A stretch of DNA of 64,000 nt from Streptomyces sp. NBC_01429 (GTDB lineage Bacteria > Actinomycetota > Actinomycetes > Streptomycetales > Streptomycetaceae): positions 6,227,501-6,291,500 of the forward strand of contig NZ_CP109599.1 of the NCBI RefSeq assembly GCF_036231945.1. The letters are read 5' to 3'. The position numbers and the translations under genes were made by a program. This document shows, piece by piece, positions 25,579 through 33,180 of the stretch; position 1 is the first letter of the stretch; every line of letters starts with the position of its first letter. The notes below the pieces were generated by a model. That model made no database searches. It was not told the DNA's origin and saw only the letters and a list, made by a program, of their open reading frames with translations.

Positions 25579-26670
25579 ATGAGCGATCACGCGGTGCTGC
25601 GGGTGAAGGGCCGGATCCTGGTCGGCCCCGAGGAGGCCAGGGACGAACTGTGGGTGGTGGGCGGCCGTATCACCTACGAACGGCCCCCGGGCGCCCGTGA
25701 CGTCCGTACGGTCGAGGGCTGGGCGCTGCCCGGACTGGTCGACGCCCACTGCCATGTCGGCCTCGACCACCATGGCGCGGTCGACGCCGCGACCAGCGAG
25801 AAGCAGGCGCTGACCGACCGGGACGCGGGCGCCCTGCTGCTCAGGGACGCGGGTTCCCCCGCGGACACCCGCTGGACCGACGCGCGCCCGGACCTTCCGA
25901 AGATCATCAGGGCGGGCCGCCACATCGCCCGCACCCGCCGCTACATCCGCAACTACGCGCACGAGATCGAGCCGGGAGAACTGGTGGCGTATGTGGCGAG
26001 AGAGGCGCGGCGCGGCGACGGCTGGGTCAAGCTCGTCGGTGACTGGATCGACCGCGAAGCGGGCGACCTGACCGCCTGCTGGCCGCGCGCCGAGGTGGAG
26101 GCGGCCATAGCCGAGGCGCACCGGCTCGGTGCCCGCGTCACGGCGCACTGCTTCGCCGAGGCCGCGCTGCGCGATCTGGTGGAGGCGGGCATCGACTGCG
26201 TCGAGCACGCCACCGGGCTCACCGAGGACACCATCCCGCTCTTCGCCGAACGCGGCGTGGCGATCGTTCCGACGCTCGTCAACATCGCTACCTTCCCGCA
26301 GCTCGCGGCGGGCGGCCAGGAGCGCTACCCGCGCTGGTCCGCGCATATGAACCGGTTGTACGAACGTCGGTACGACACGGTCCGCGCGGCATACGACGCG
26401 GGCGTCCCGGTCTTCGTCGGCACGGACGCGGGCGGCGGCCTCGCCCACGGCCTGGTGGCGGCCGAGGTCGAGGAGCTGACGAAGGCCGGCATCCCGCCGC
26501 TGGAGGCGCTCTCCGCCACCACCTGGGGGGCCAGGAGCTGGCTGGGACGTCCAGCGCTGGACGAGGGCGCCCCGGGCGATCTGGTGGTCTACGACGAGGA
26601 TCCCCGGGTCGACGTACGGGCCCTGGCGGCGCCGCGCCGGATCGTGCTGAACGGGCGGGTGGTCGGCTGA
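25579..26670 (+). CDS. Amidohydrolase family protein (imidazolonepropionase-like)
   Basis: 363-residue metal-dependent hydrolase. The N-terminal metal motif is ALPGLVDAHCHVGLDHH (HxH), a Lys in GWVKLVGDW may be the bridging residue, then HCFAEAALRDLV and CVEHATGL give further His ligands and FVGTDAGGG the catalytic Asp. These are the hallmarks of the dipeptidase/imidazolonepropionase-like subgroup of TIM-barrel amidohydrolases. The ATG at 25579 was chosen at the conserved start. Substrate unknown. Confidence 0.88.
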   Translation: MSDHAVLRVKGRILVGPEEARDELWVVGGRITYERPPGARDVRTVEGWALPGLVDAHCHVGLDHHGAVDAATSEKQALTDRDAGALLLRDAGSPADTRWTDARPDLPKIIRAGRHIARTRRYIRNYAHEIEPGELVAYVAREARRGDGWVKLVGDWIDREAGDLTACWPRAEVEAAIAEAHRLGARVTAHCFAEAALRDLVEAGIDCVEHATGLTEDTIPLFAERGVAIVPTLVNIATFPQLAAGGQERYPRWSAHMNRLYERRYDTVRAAYDAGVPVFVGTDAGGGLAHGLVAAEVEELTKAGIPPLEALSATTWGARSWLGRPALDEGAPGDLVVYDEDPRVDVRALAAPRRIVLNGRVVG

Positions 26671-26683
26671 GTGCCCGTGCCGG

Positions 26684-27221
26684 TCAGTGGGTGGCGCGGA
26701 TCATGACCGCGAGGACCGGCGAGGCCGCTGACGGCTGGCTCTGCCCGATGTCCTCGAACCCCCACGACCGGTAGAGCGTGTGGACCTTTCCGTCACCGGC
26801 TGCCGGGTTGACCATGAGCGTGACGTACGGCTCGTCGCGCGCGGCGAGGAAGGCGTCAAAGATGCGCCACGCGGTCCCTGTGCCACGCCACGCGGTGCGT
26901 ACACCGATCTCCTTCAGAGCCACGGCGGGACGGTCGGTGTACTCATCCGCCGGTGCAGGGGTGGTGCGCTGCCAGTACCGGTCGCCACGTTCGATCGTGT
27001 TGCCGTAGGCGTAGCCGACCGGGTGCCCGTCCGCGTACCCGAGGATCGCGACGAACCCCGGTTCGGCCCCGTGCCGGTCCAGGCGCTCGCCGAACGTGGT
27101 CACCGCGTAGTTCGGCAGGTGGAGCAGCGGGGTGCACCTTGGCCTACGCGTTGAGAAGAGGGCCGTGGCCGGTGTCGAGAATGGTGAACGTGCGCAGTTC
27201 GATGGCGGGCGCCGTGATCAT
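26684..27221 (-). pseudogene. GNAT acetyltransferase gene broken by a stop codon and a 2-nt deletion
   Basis: An intact GNAT C-terminal part (VAILGYADGHPVGYAYGNT, GVRTAWRGTGTAWRIFD) lies at 26684-27103. The missing N-terminus is still recognisable upstream: an ATG at 27221 with GGAGGA before it overlaps the regulator stop (ATGA) and reads ELRTFTILDTGHGPLLNA, then hits TAG at 27146-27144. Past a point where two bases seem lost, the other frame resumes as PLLHLPNYAVTTFGERL and joins the GNAT body. The gene was thus coupled to the upstream regulator and later inactivated. A shortened protein from the GTG at 27103 would lack the first strands of the fold. Confidence 0.75.
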
Positions 27222-28492
27222 GCTGTGGTCCTCCAGGCGGCGGCGTGCTCGGCCCATGTCCGCACAGCGGGGCTGCCCGCCGCGGTGGCGGGCAGTGCGG
27301 CCCCGAACTCTTGCAGCATGCGCGTCACTCGGGCGTGTTGGGCAGCGATGTCAGAGGGGACCTTTACCGCCGTGGCGACGGCCAGTTCAATATCGCCTTG
27401 TCCGAGTTGGGCGGCGGCGAGCCGGGTGATGTTGATAGCGCGGTCGCGACGCATCTGAGGGCGAAGCAGGGTCAGGCTCTGGTGAGCATGCGTTTCCGCT
27501 TGTTCGAAGTTTCCGAGGCGAAGGTGCGCGGCGAGAGCGAGTGTTTCAAGCTCTGCACCGTCGCTGACCGCGGCCATCCATACCGGTCGAGCGAGAGCCG
27601 GATCGGCGCGTTCGAGTGCGTCCTGAGCGCAGCCGAGAGCACGCTGTACGGCTGCGGTGTCGCCGGTGAGCCCGTAGGTGGCGGCCTGGCGGGCATGCCC
27701 GAGGCAGGCGAACAGGGGGTCACGGCGAGTGATGTGCAGATTGCGGGCGACATCGTTGGCAGCGAGAGCATCCGAAGGGCGGCCCATATGGCGGTACATG
27801 GTCCCCGTGTGACTCCAGATGCGAAACTTGATCGCCTGGTCGCCGGACATCTCGGCGAGGCCCTGCGCTTCGCGCATGTGCCCCTTCGCGTCGTCGTAGC
27901 GGCGGCCGTCGATCGCTGCCCACATCGCCGAGGAGCGGAACGACGCCGCGCAGGCGTACAGACTGCTGCGTACACGCTGGGTCGCGCTGCCCGCGTTCTG
28001 AAGGTTCAGTGCCTCGTTGGCCAGTGTGGCGGCCCGCTGCTCGATGCCGAGTTGTCCTCCGTGGCGGTGGTCACTGGCGATGACCTCGGCGAAGCGTGTC
28101 CGCAGACGGTCGACATCGCTCATACCGATACGGCGAGGCGATGTGCCGGGGGCGGCTGCCGCTGCTGCGGCGGCAGCGATACCGCCGAAGAGAGTGCGGC
28201 GCTTCATATCGGGGCCCTCCTGCGGTGGGGGCGTGAGTGAGGTCCGGCCCCGTGGAACGAACCCTAAAGCGACGGCGGGTAGGCCGGTGACATCCTCAAG
28301 TGCCTTACGGGTAGCCGATTTCGGCCACTTGACCCGACCTGCTTTCCAGGACCGGATCGACGAGCCGTCCAGCCCGCCGGTTCGTCCGGTCAGTCGCCCA
28401 AGAGCCCCGTTCACGGCGTCGGCCAGGCTGTTGGAGCTGTGCCCATGCTCGGCCATCCATGCCTCAAGCACCGTGTTGCGCGTGGCGTCCAT
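27218..28492 (-). CDS. XRE-like HTH regulator with TPR-type sensor domain
   Basis: 424 residues. The first 85 form a HTH-like domain (WMAEHGHSSNSLADAVN, then GSSIRSWKAGRVKWP); the rest is helical and TPR-like (QRAATLANEALNLQNAG, SALAANDVARNLHITRR-type repeats). At about residue 96 is MKRRTLFGGIAAAAAAAAA, which looks like a twin-arginine signal sequence in the middle of the protein; similar segments occur in other Streptomyces HTH-TPR proteins. The ATG at 28492 lies 6 nt after a good -10, so the mRNA is probably leaderless. It faces the radical SAM operon and may control it. Confidence 0.8.
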   Translation of the reverse strand: MDATRNTVLEAWMAEHGHSSNSLADAVNGALGRLTGRTGGLDGSSIRSWKAGRVKWPKSATRKALEDVTGLPAVALGFVPRGRTSLTPPPQEGPDMKRRTLFGGIAAAAAAAAAPGTSPRRIGMSDVDRLRTRFAEVIASDHRHGGQLGIEQRAATLANEALNLQNAGSATQRVRSSLYACAASFRSSAMWAAIDGRRYDDAKGHMREAQGLAEMSGDQAIKFRIWSHTGTMYRHMGRPSDALAANDVARNLHITRRDPLFACLGHARQAATYGLTGDTAAVQRALGCAQDALERADPALARPVWMAAVSDGAELETLALAAHLRLGNFEQAETHAHQSLTLLRPQMRRDRAINITRLAAAQLGQGDIELAVATAVKVPSDIAAQHARVTRMLQEFGAALPATAAGSPAVRTWAEHAAAWRTTA

Positions 28493-28498
28493 ACCCGC

Positions 28499-28527
28499 AC
28501 GGTAGCCGCACGATCTCCGCCTGTCAG
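28499..28527 (-). promoter_or_regulatory. Leaderless promoter of the HTH-TPR regulator
   Basis: On the minus strand CTGACA (28527-28522) and TACCGT (28504-28499) are 17 bp apart, and the regulator ATG starts 6 nt after the -10. This fits a sigma-70-type leaderless promoter and supports the chosen start. Confidence 0.6.
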
Positions 28528-28542
28528 GGCAGCGAGAGGTCA

Positions 28543-28579
28543 AATCGCCCTAGGGTAATGCGCCGAATACCCTGCGATT
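28543..28579. promoter_or_regulatory. Bulged dyad in the divergent promoter region of the accessory operon
   Basis: Arms AATCGC-CCT-AGGGTA (28543-28557) and TACCCT-GCGATT (28568-28579) pair over 12 bp with a 3-nt bulge around a 10-nt loop. It lies between the HTH-TPR regulator and the HATPase gene and is the best candidate operator for the island. Confidence 0.45.
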
Positions 28580-28725
28580 GTCCTAACCATCCTGCTGCGC
28601 AGGGGAGTTGTCTGGTTACTGGCCGCTCACAACCTCGTGTTTAGCGGCTGTTGACGGCCCGGCTCGTTCCTGAAGTCCCCCGGAGGGGAGGGCCGGGCGC
28701 CGAGACAACGACGAAGGCTCCACCA

Positions 28726-29172
28726 ATGACGAGTCTCAGTAACCCAGTTCAGGCCGCGCCCGTCGGTCATCCCGCCTACAGCCAAACGTTTCCGTGCGAG
28801 CCGGAGACGGCCGAGGCCGGCCGCAAGCTTGTCCGCCACGCCCTCGCCGTATGGCGCCTCGACGATCTCGGCGACCGCTCGGCGCTGATCATGTCCGAGC
28901 TGGTCGCGAACGCTGCCCGGCACACCCCTTGCCCCTCGATCCGCCTGATGGTCGGGCGGCCGAGCGCGAGACGGGTACGCGTCGGAGTGGTGGACCGGGC
29001 GCCCTCGCTACTGCCGGAACTCAGCCCGGTCGACACCGACGACGAGTCCGGCCGCGGCCTGCTCCTCATCGACGCGATCGCCGACCGCTGGGGATACGAC
29101 CTTCACGGAAACGGCAGGAGCGTATGGGGCAAAGAGGTTTGGGCGGAGATCCTCATTGAAACCGGACAGTGA
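28726..29172 (+). CDS. HATPase_c (anti-sigma/RsbW-like) ATP-binding protein
   Basis: 148-residue GHKL-fold protein. The N box is ALIMSELVANAARH, the G1-like region VGVVDRAPSLLPEL and the G2-like region DESGRGLLLIDAIADRWG. There is no kinase sensor domain, so it is a stand-alone ATP-binding regulator of the kind very common in Streptomyces next to HTH proteins. It is the first gene of the operon; its stop overlaps the next start (GTGA). Confidence 0.85.
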   Translation: MTSLSNPVQAAPVGHPAYSQTFPCEPETAEAGRKLVRHALAVWRLDDLGDRSALIMSELVANAARHTPCPSIRLMVGRPSARRVRVGVVDRAPSLLPELSPVDTDDESGRGLLLIDAIADRWGYDLHGNGRSVWGKEVWAEILIETGQ

Positions 29173-29372
29173 CCGCCGATCCCGCACCCCTGCCCCTGCC
29201 GGAGCTGGCTCAGCTGAGGCCCCGGCAGCAGATGGCCATCGACTGCGCCCGGTGTGCCCGGCATCTGGGGATGTCCGGCCGGGTGCTCGGCGACGTGCGA
29301 TACCGGGGCCTGATGTTCCGGCTGTGGATCTGCGGGGACGGGTGCCGATCGCTCGCCCGTGGCGAGCGGTGA
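29169..29372 (+). CDS. Small cysteine-containing protein
   Basis: 67 residues with CARC and CGDGC, a possible zinc site. The GTG start overlaps the HATPase stop (GTGA) and its own stop overlaps the next GTG, so it is translationally coupled on both sides. No family recognised. Confidence 0.6.
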   Translation: MTADPAPLPLPELAQLRPRQQMAIDCARCARHLGMSGRVLGDVRYRGLMFRLWICGDGCRSLARGER

Positions 29373-29512
29373 CCGGCCGTCGGCGCCGTACACGTTCCCA
29401 CCGGGTCCCTGACCGTCGCAACCCGCTGACGTGCCGCTGGGAAGTCTGGTGGCTGGTCGCGGACATCGCAGGGCTGCTGGCAGCCATTGCCTCGGCTCTG
29501 CTGGCCAAATGA
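29369..29512 (+). CDS. Very small membrane protein
   Basis: 47 residues: a basic N-terminal half (VTGRRRRTRSHRVPDRR) and one hydrophobic helix WWLVADIAGLLAAIASALLA at the C-terminus. The GTG overlaps the preceding stop (GTGA). It ends 71 bp before the radical SAM gene. Coupling argues that it is real. Confidence 0.5.
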   Translation: MTGRRRRTRSHRVPDRRNPLTCRWEVWWLVADIAGLLAAIASALLAK

Positions 29513-29583
29513 CGGCCGCCGGTGCGGCTGCCGCCGAGGCGCGGTGCGCGCCGGATTCCACCTCTCTTGAAGGAGTACCGGTC

Positions 29584-30600
29584 ATGACCATTCCGCTCCC
29601 GATTGCCGGCTTGGACTGGACCGCGCTGCGGAACTTCGCCGCGCTGCGAGGACAGCTCAGGGTCTCGCTGACACCCATCTGCAACGTGAAGTGCTGGTTC
29701 TGCCACAACGAGGGCGATGTGCCACCACCGTTCACACATCTGCACCGCGACGCCAAGCCCCGAGCCCGCGAGTTGACCGCCGAGGACTACGTGAACGTGC
29801 TGCGTGAGCTGATCGGAGCCGGTCTGAAGCGCGTGTACTTCACCGGCGGCGAGCCACTTACGTCAAGGCTCGCCCAGTCTGTTCTGACCCGGCTTCCCGT
29901 TCGCGGTCCGGACGTGTCCTACACGCTGATCACGAACGGCCTCCTGGTGCGCACGCACCAGGACTGGCTCGCCACGACCGGCCTGGACAAGGTGAAGGTC
30001 TCCCTTCACTACTTCTCCGACGAGTCCTTCCGGGCCATTGCCCAGACTCGCTACGGCGTCGCGGCCGTCCTGGACGGCATCGAGGCTGCCCGCGAGACGT
30101 TCGAACGAGTGGAGCTGAACACGCTCATCCAGCGCGAGAACGAACACGAGCTGCGCGACATCCTCGCGTTCGCCCTCGAACGCAGGCTGCCGGCGCAGTT
30201 CATCGAGCTGGTCGACACCGACTTCAACGCCGACCGGAAGTCCTCGGCGGTCGGGGCTCACGGCCTCATCGACTACCTGCGCACACTGACGCGCGAGGAG
30301 GAAGCGGTGGTCTCCGGCGTCGGTCAGGGACGGCGGATCTTCCGCATCGACGGCATCGAGATCGACGTCATACACCGCGAACTGGGCCGCCATCACGTTG
30401 GCCAGTGTGGCACCTGCCCGGTGAAGGCCAAGTGTGTCGAGGGCTTTTGGGCCCTGCGCATGGACCATGCCGGCGGAATCCAGCCCTGCCTTCTGCGCGA
30501 CGACCTGCGCATGGACATCCGGTCATTGCTGGACCAGCCGGAGCAGGTTCCCGCAGCCGTGGCCCAGCACGTCGCCGCCTTCACCGAGGGCACTCTGTGA
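29584..30600 (+). CDS. Radical SAM protein, MoaA-like
   Basis: 338 residues. The radical SAM cluster motif CX3CX2C is Cys33, Cys37 and Cys40, in LTPICNVKCWFCHNEG, followed by the SAM-binding YFTGGEPLTSR. The C-terminal part has further cysteines (QCGTCPVKAKCVEG and IQPCLLRDDLRMDI) and resembles the region of MoaA that holds its second [4Fe-4S] cluster and contacts GTP, but with about 10 extra residues. MoaA itself cyclises GTP; this divergent paralogue next to kinase, Nudix and phosphatase-like genes probably acts on a nucleotide or similar phosphorylated substrate (inference). AAGGAG precedes the ATG. Confidence 0.88.
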   Translation: MTIPLPIAGLDWTALRNFAALRGQLRVSLTPICNVKCWFCHNEGDVPPPFTHLHRDAKPRARELTAEDYVNVLRELIGAGLKRVYFTGGEPLTSRLAQSVLTRLPVRGPDVSYTLITNGLLVRTHQDWLATTGLDKVKVSLHYFSDESFRAIAQTRYGVAAVLDGIEAARETFERVELNTLIQRENEHELRDILAFALERRLPAQFIELVDTDFNADRKSSAVGAHGLIDYLRTLTREEEAVVSGVGQGRRIFRIDGIEIDVIHRELGRHHVGQCGTCPVKAKCVEGFWALRMDHAGGIQPCLLRDDLRMDIRSLLDQPEQVPAAVAQHVAAFTEGTL

Positions 30601-31235
30601 GGCCTCTTCGCGCCCCGTACACACCTGGGCCTGATGGAGGCCGCCAAGGGCCGTTCGTGGTCCTGGAAGGCGTCTCAGGGGTGGGGAAGTCAACGCTCAG
30701 CCGCCTGCTTGCCAAGCGGCTCGGCGCCACGGCGATCCACACACTCACCGATCCGCACACCGGCTGGTCCGACGCGGTCAACCGGGAGATCCGACCGCTG
30801 CCGCAGTTCGCCTTCTACCTCTCCGGTCTCCTCCACGCCTCCGACGCCGTACGGCAGGCCCTGACTGTGGGGCCCGTGGTCGTGGACCGGTACGCCTCCT
30901 CGGTCGCGGCCTGCCACGCCGCAGTCAACGGCGTCGGCCTGGACCAGGTGAATGAGCTGATCACCCCGTTCCGGATGTACCTCGTGGCACCGGACGCCAC
31001 CTTCTACCTCATCAGCTCCGATCACTCCTTGAGGGAACGGATGGGGACCAAGGCGGACGTGAAGCAGGACGACACCGACCTGTTCGGTGTTCCCGGACGC
31101 CTTGCCCGGATCCGGGAGAACTTCCAGGCCGTAGCCGACGAGGACCCGAGCGCCGTCACGCTCCCCACCGACGGCCGCAGCCCTGACGACCTGGCTCACA
31201 TCATCGTCAAACACCTGGAGGACAGGCGTGCTTAA
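30597..31235 (+). CDS. P-loop nucleotide kinase, thymidylate-kinase-like
   Basis: 212 residues. The P-loop GVSGVGKST is at 25-33 within VVLEGVSGVGKSTLS, as in dTMP kinases, and VVVDRYASSVAA corresponds to the DR(Y/H) motif that positions the nucleotide. The lid region is short and basic (SLRERMGTKADVKQ). The GTG start overlaps the radical SAM stop (GTGA). It could phosphorylate a (deoxy)nucleoside monophosphate or a product of the radical SAM enzyme. Confidence 0.82.
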   Translation: MRPLRAPYTPGPDGGRQGPFVVLEGVSGVGKSTLSRLLAKRLGATAIHTLTDPHTGWSDAVNREIRPLPQFAFYLSGLLHASDAVRQALTVGPVVVDRYASSVAACHAAVNGVGLDQVNELITPFRMYLVAPDATFYLISSDHSLRERMGTKADVKQDDTDLFGVPGRLARIRENFQAVADEDPSAVTLPTDGRSPDDLAHIIVKHLEDRRA

Positions 31236-31725
31236 CCCGATCGACACCAACACCGTAATCCGTGACGGCCGCGTCGTCGGCGTGTTCCCGGATGAGATCC
31301 ATGAGGGTGTGGCCTGGTGGGTCGCCGCCTGCTTTGTTGTGGTCAGCCAGACCCGGCAGATGGTCGTGGCACACGATGGGCACCCCACCACGGCCCAGTT
31401 CCACCGGCGCTTCTGTCACGGGGCCATCAACGCCCAGCACTTCGGCTGTCAGATCTCCACCCTCGGCAAGGCCGACGAAGCCCAGCTCCTGCACGCAATG
31501 AAGGCACTCGGCTCCGTCCCTGGCGCGTGGCTGTCGACGACCGACGACAGCGGGCGGCTGACCGTCACCATCCGCCTCTACGACGCGCACGGCCGCCCGG
31601 TCACCGAGGACACCGGATTGGCCGCGCTGCGGCAGATGATCGCCTCGGACCGGGTTCCCATTCCGGTGAACGACCAGGCCAAAGGCAGCATCACCGAGCG
31701 CCGCGACCTGGTGGAGGCGCCGTGA
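31228..31725 (+). CDS. Phosphohexomutase domain I-like protein lacking the catalytic serine loop
   Basis: 165 residues that resemble only the first alpha/beta/alpha domain of phosphoglucomutase/phosphomannomutase: MVVAHDGHPTTAQFHRRFCHGAI matches the VGRDxR region and VTIRLYDAHGRPVTEDTGL the segment after the active-site loop. Where active enzymes have TASHNP with the phosphoserine, this protein has WLSTTDDSGR. Domains II-IV are absent. It is therefore unlikely to be a mutase and may bind a sugar phosphate or another protein. GGAGG precedes the GTG at 31228; it overlaps the kinase gene by 8 bp. Confidence 0.6.
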   Translation: MLNPIDTNTVIRDGRVVGVFPDEIHEGVAWWVAACFVVVSQTRQMVVAHDGHPTTAQFHRRFCHGAINAQHFGCQISTLGKADEAQLLHAMKALGSVPGAWLSTTDDSGRLTVTIRLYDAHGRPVTEDTGLAALRQMIASDRVPIPVNDQAKGSITERRDLVEAP

Positions 31726-32516
31726 TTGACGCGGCCGAGGTAGTCACCAGCGGCACCAGCATCCTGTTCGTCACCCTCGATTCCCTGCGCTACGACGTCG
31801 CCCGCGCGGCCCTGCATGCCGGTCGGACACCGAGCCTGGCGAGGATCCTGCCGGGTGGTGTGTGGGAGGAGCGCCGCACTCCCGGCACCTTCACCCTCCC
31901 CGCGCACATCGCGTTCTTCTCCGGCTTCTTACCCAAGCTGCCCCAGCCCGTGCAGCCGCCCAGGCTGTGGGAGTGCCGCCCGCCCGCCTTCAAGGACGTC
32001 GATGCGGGCACGTTCGTCTTCGACGCACCGAACCTCCTCACCGGGCTCGCCCAGTACGGATACCGCACCGTGTGCATCGGCGGCGTCACCTACTTCTCCC
32101 GGGAGACACCGCTCGGGTCGGTGCTGCCCGACATGTTCCAGGAGGACCACTGGCGGCCCGAGTTCTGCTCCCCGGAGCCCGAATCCACACGCCACCAGGT
32201 CGACCACGCCCTGACCGTGGCCGAGCAGTACGCCGACCGCCCGCTGTTCCTGTTCGTCAACGTCTCCGCCACCCACGTTCCCCACGGCCACTACACGGGC
32301 GACAGCGGCGACTCCTGGCGCTCCCAAGCCGCCGCGCTGGCCTACGCGGACACACACCTCGGCCGTCTGGTCGAAGCGCTCACCACCAAGAGGAGATGGC
32401 TGATCATCATGTGCGCCGACCACGGCGACGCCTTCGGCGAGGACGGCTACCACGGCCGTGGCATCGCCCACCCCACCGTGCTGAACGTACCGTTCGCCGC
32501 CCTGCTCACCCCGTAA
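31722..32516 (+). CDS. Alkaline phosphatase/sulfatase superfamily protein
   Basis: 264 residues. The N-terminal metal motif is ILFVTLDSLRYDVA with the ligand Asp20, a Thr nucleophile position is suggested in GTFTLPAHIAFFSG, and the second metal site is MCADHGDAFGEDGYHGRG. The Cys/Ser-x-Pro-x-Arg motif of true sulfatases is absent, which favours a phosphodiesterase, phosphatase or phosphotransferase. It is shorter than most family members (usually over 400). No signal peptide, so cytoplasmic. The GTG overlaps the previous stop (GTGA). Confidence 0.78.
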   Translation: MIDAAEVVTSGTSILFVTLDSLRYDVARAALHAGRTPSLARILPGGVWEERRTPGTFTLPAHIAFFSGFLPKLPQPVQPPRLWECRPPAFKDVDAGTFVFDAPNLLTGLAQYGYRTVCIGGVTYFSRETPLGSVLPDMFQEDHWRPEFCSPEPESTRHQVDHALTVAEQYADRPLFLFVNVSATHVPHGHYTGDSGDSWRSQAAALAYADTHLGRLVEALTTKRRWLIIMCADHGDAFGEDGYHGRGIAHPTVLNVPFAALLTP

Positions 32517-32534
32517 GGACTACGCTCCCGGGCC

Positions 32535-32978
32535 ATGAGCGACACATCCGAGCGGGGGGCTATGCGCGACGCCTCCGTCATCGTGGCCCGAGACCTGAAC
32601 GGCATGGTCGCCGTCCTGAGTGCCGAATTCCCCCGGCACGGTGGCGAGTACGTGTTCCTGCCCGGGGGGCGCCGGGAAGGCGACGAGACACCGGAGGAGT
32701 GTGCGCGGCGCGAACTTCGTGAAGAAGCCGGTGTCACTGCCGACACCTGGTGCCTCCTCGGTTCGTACGCCATCACTCTGAACTCCCCAGCCCGTATCCA
32801 CCTCTTCCTGGCCGAGGGTCTCACCTGCGGGCCGCGTCAACTCACCCCGAGCGAAGCGGACTTCAAACTGATGTGGTGGCCGATGGCCGACGCGATCCAG
32901 GCCGCCACTCAGGGTCGATTCCTCCTTCAGGGCGGCCCCCTGGCGTTGCTGCTGACCCAGCAGGCAACCTCAGTCTGA
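32535..32978 (+). CDS. Nudix hydrolase
   Basis: 147 residues. The Nudix box GX5EX7REUXEEXGU is intact as GRREGDETPEECARRELREEAGV. It hydrolyses a nucleoside diphosphate linked to another moiety, substrate unknown. It starts 18 bp after the phosphatase-like gene and closes the operon. Confidence 0.9.
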   Translation: MSDTSERGAMRDASVIVARDLNGMVAVLSAEFPRHGGEYVFLPGGRREGDETPEECARRELREEAGVTADTWCLLGSYAITLNSPARIHLFLAEGLTCGPRQLTPSEADFKLMWWPMADAIQAATQGRFLLQGGPLALLLTQQATSV

Positions 32979-33043
32979 CAGGAGCGCAGGCACTCCCTGG
33001 GGAACGCGCGTGCCACAAGAATCGAATGTGGACCCGAAAACAC

Positions 33044-33091
33044 CACTTTAGAGTGAACTCACTTCAGGTGCTCGCCTGTTCACTCTAAGTG
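33044..33091. promoter_or_regulatory. Long dyad at the right border of the accessory region
   Basis: CACTTTAGAGTGAAC (33044-33058) and GTTCACTCTAAGTG (33078-33091) are complementary apart from one extra T, with a 19-nt loop. It lies 65 bp past the Nudix stop and 90 bp before the LAETG protein start. It may terminate the island operon or be an operator of the next gene. Confidence 0.5.
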
Positions 33092-33180
33092 CGTAAAGAT
33101 TCCGGTGTCTCAGTCGCCACTGCCACGTGTCCCCGTTCGGCAGCGCGGCGACGTCAAATCTCTTGTGGGGGTTCCACATC

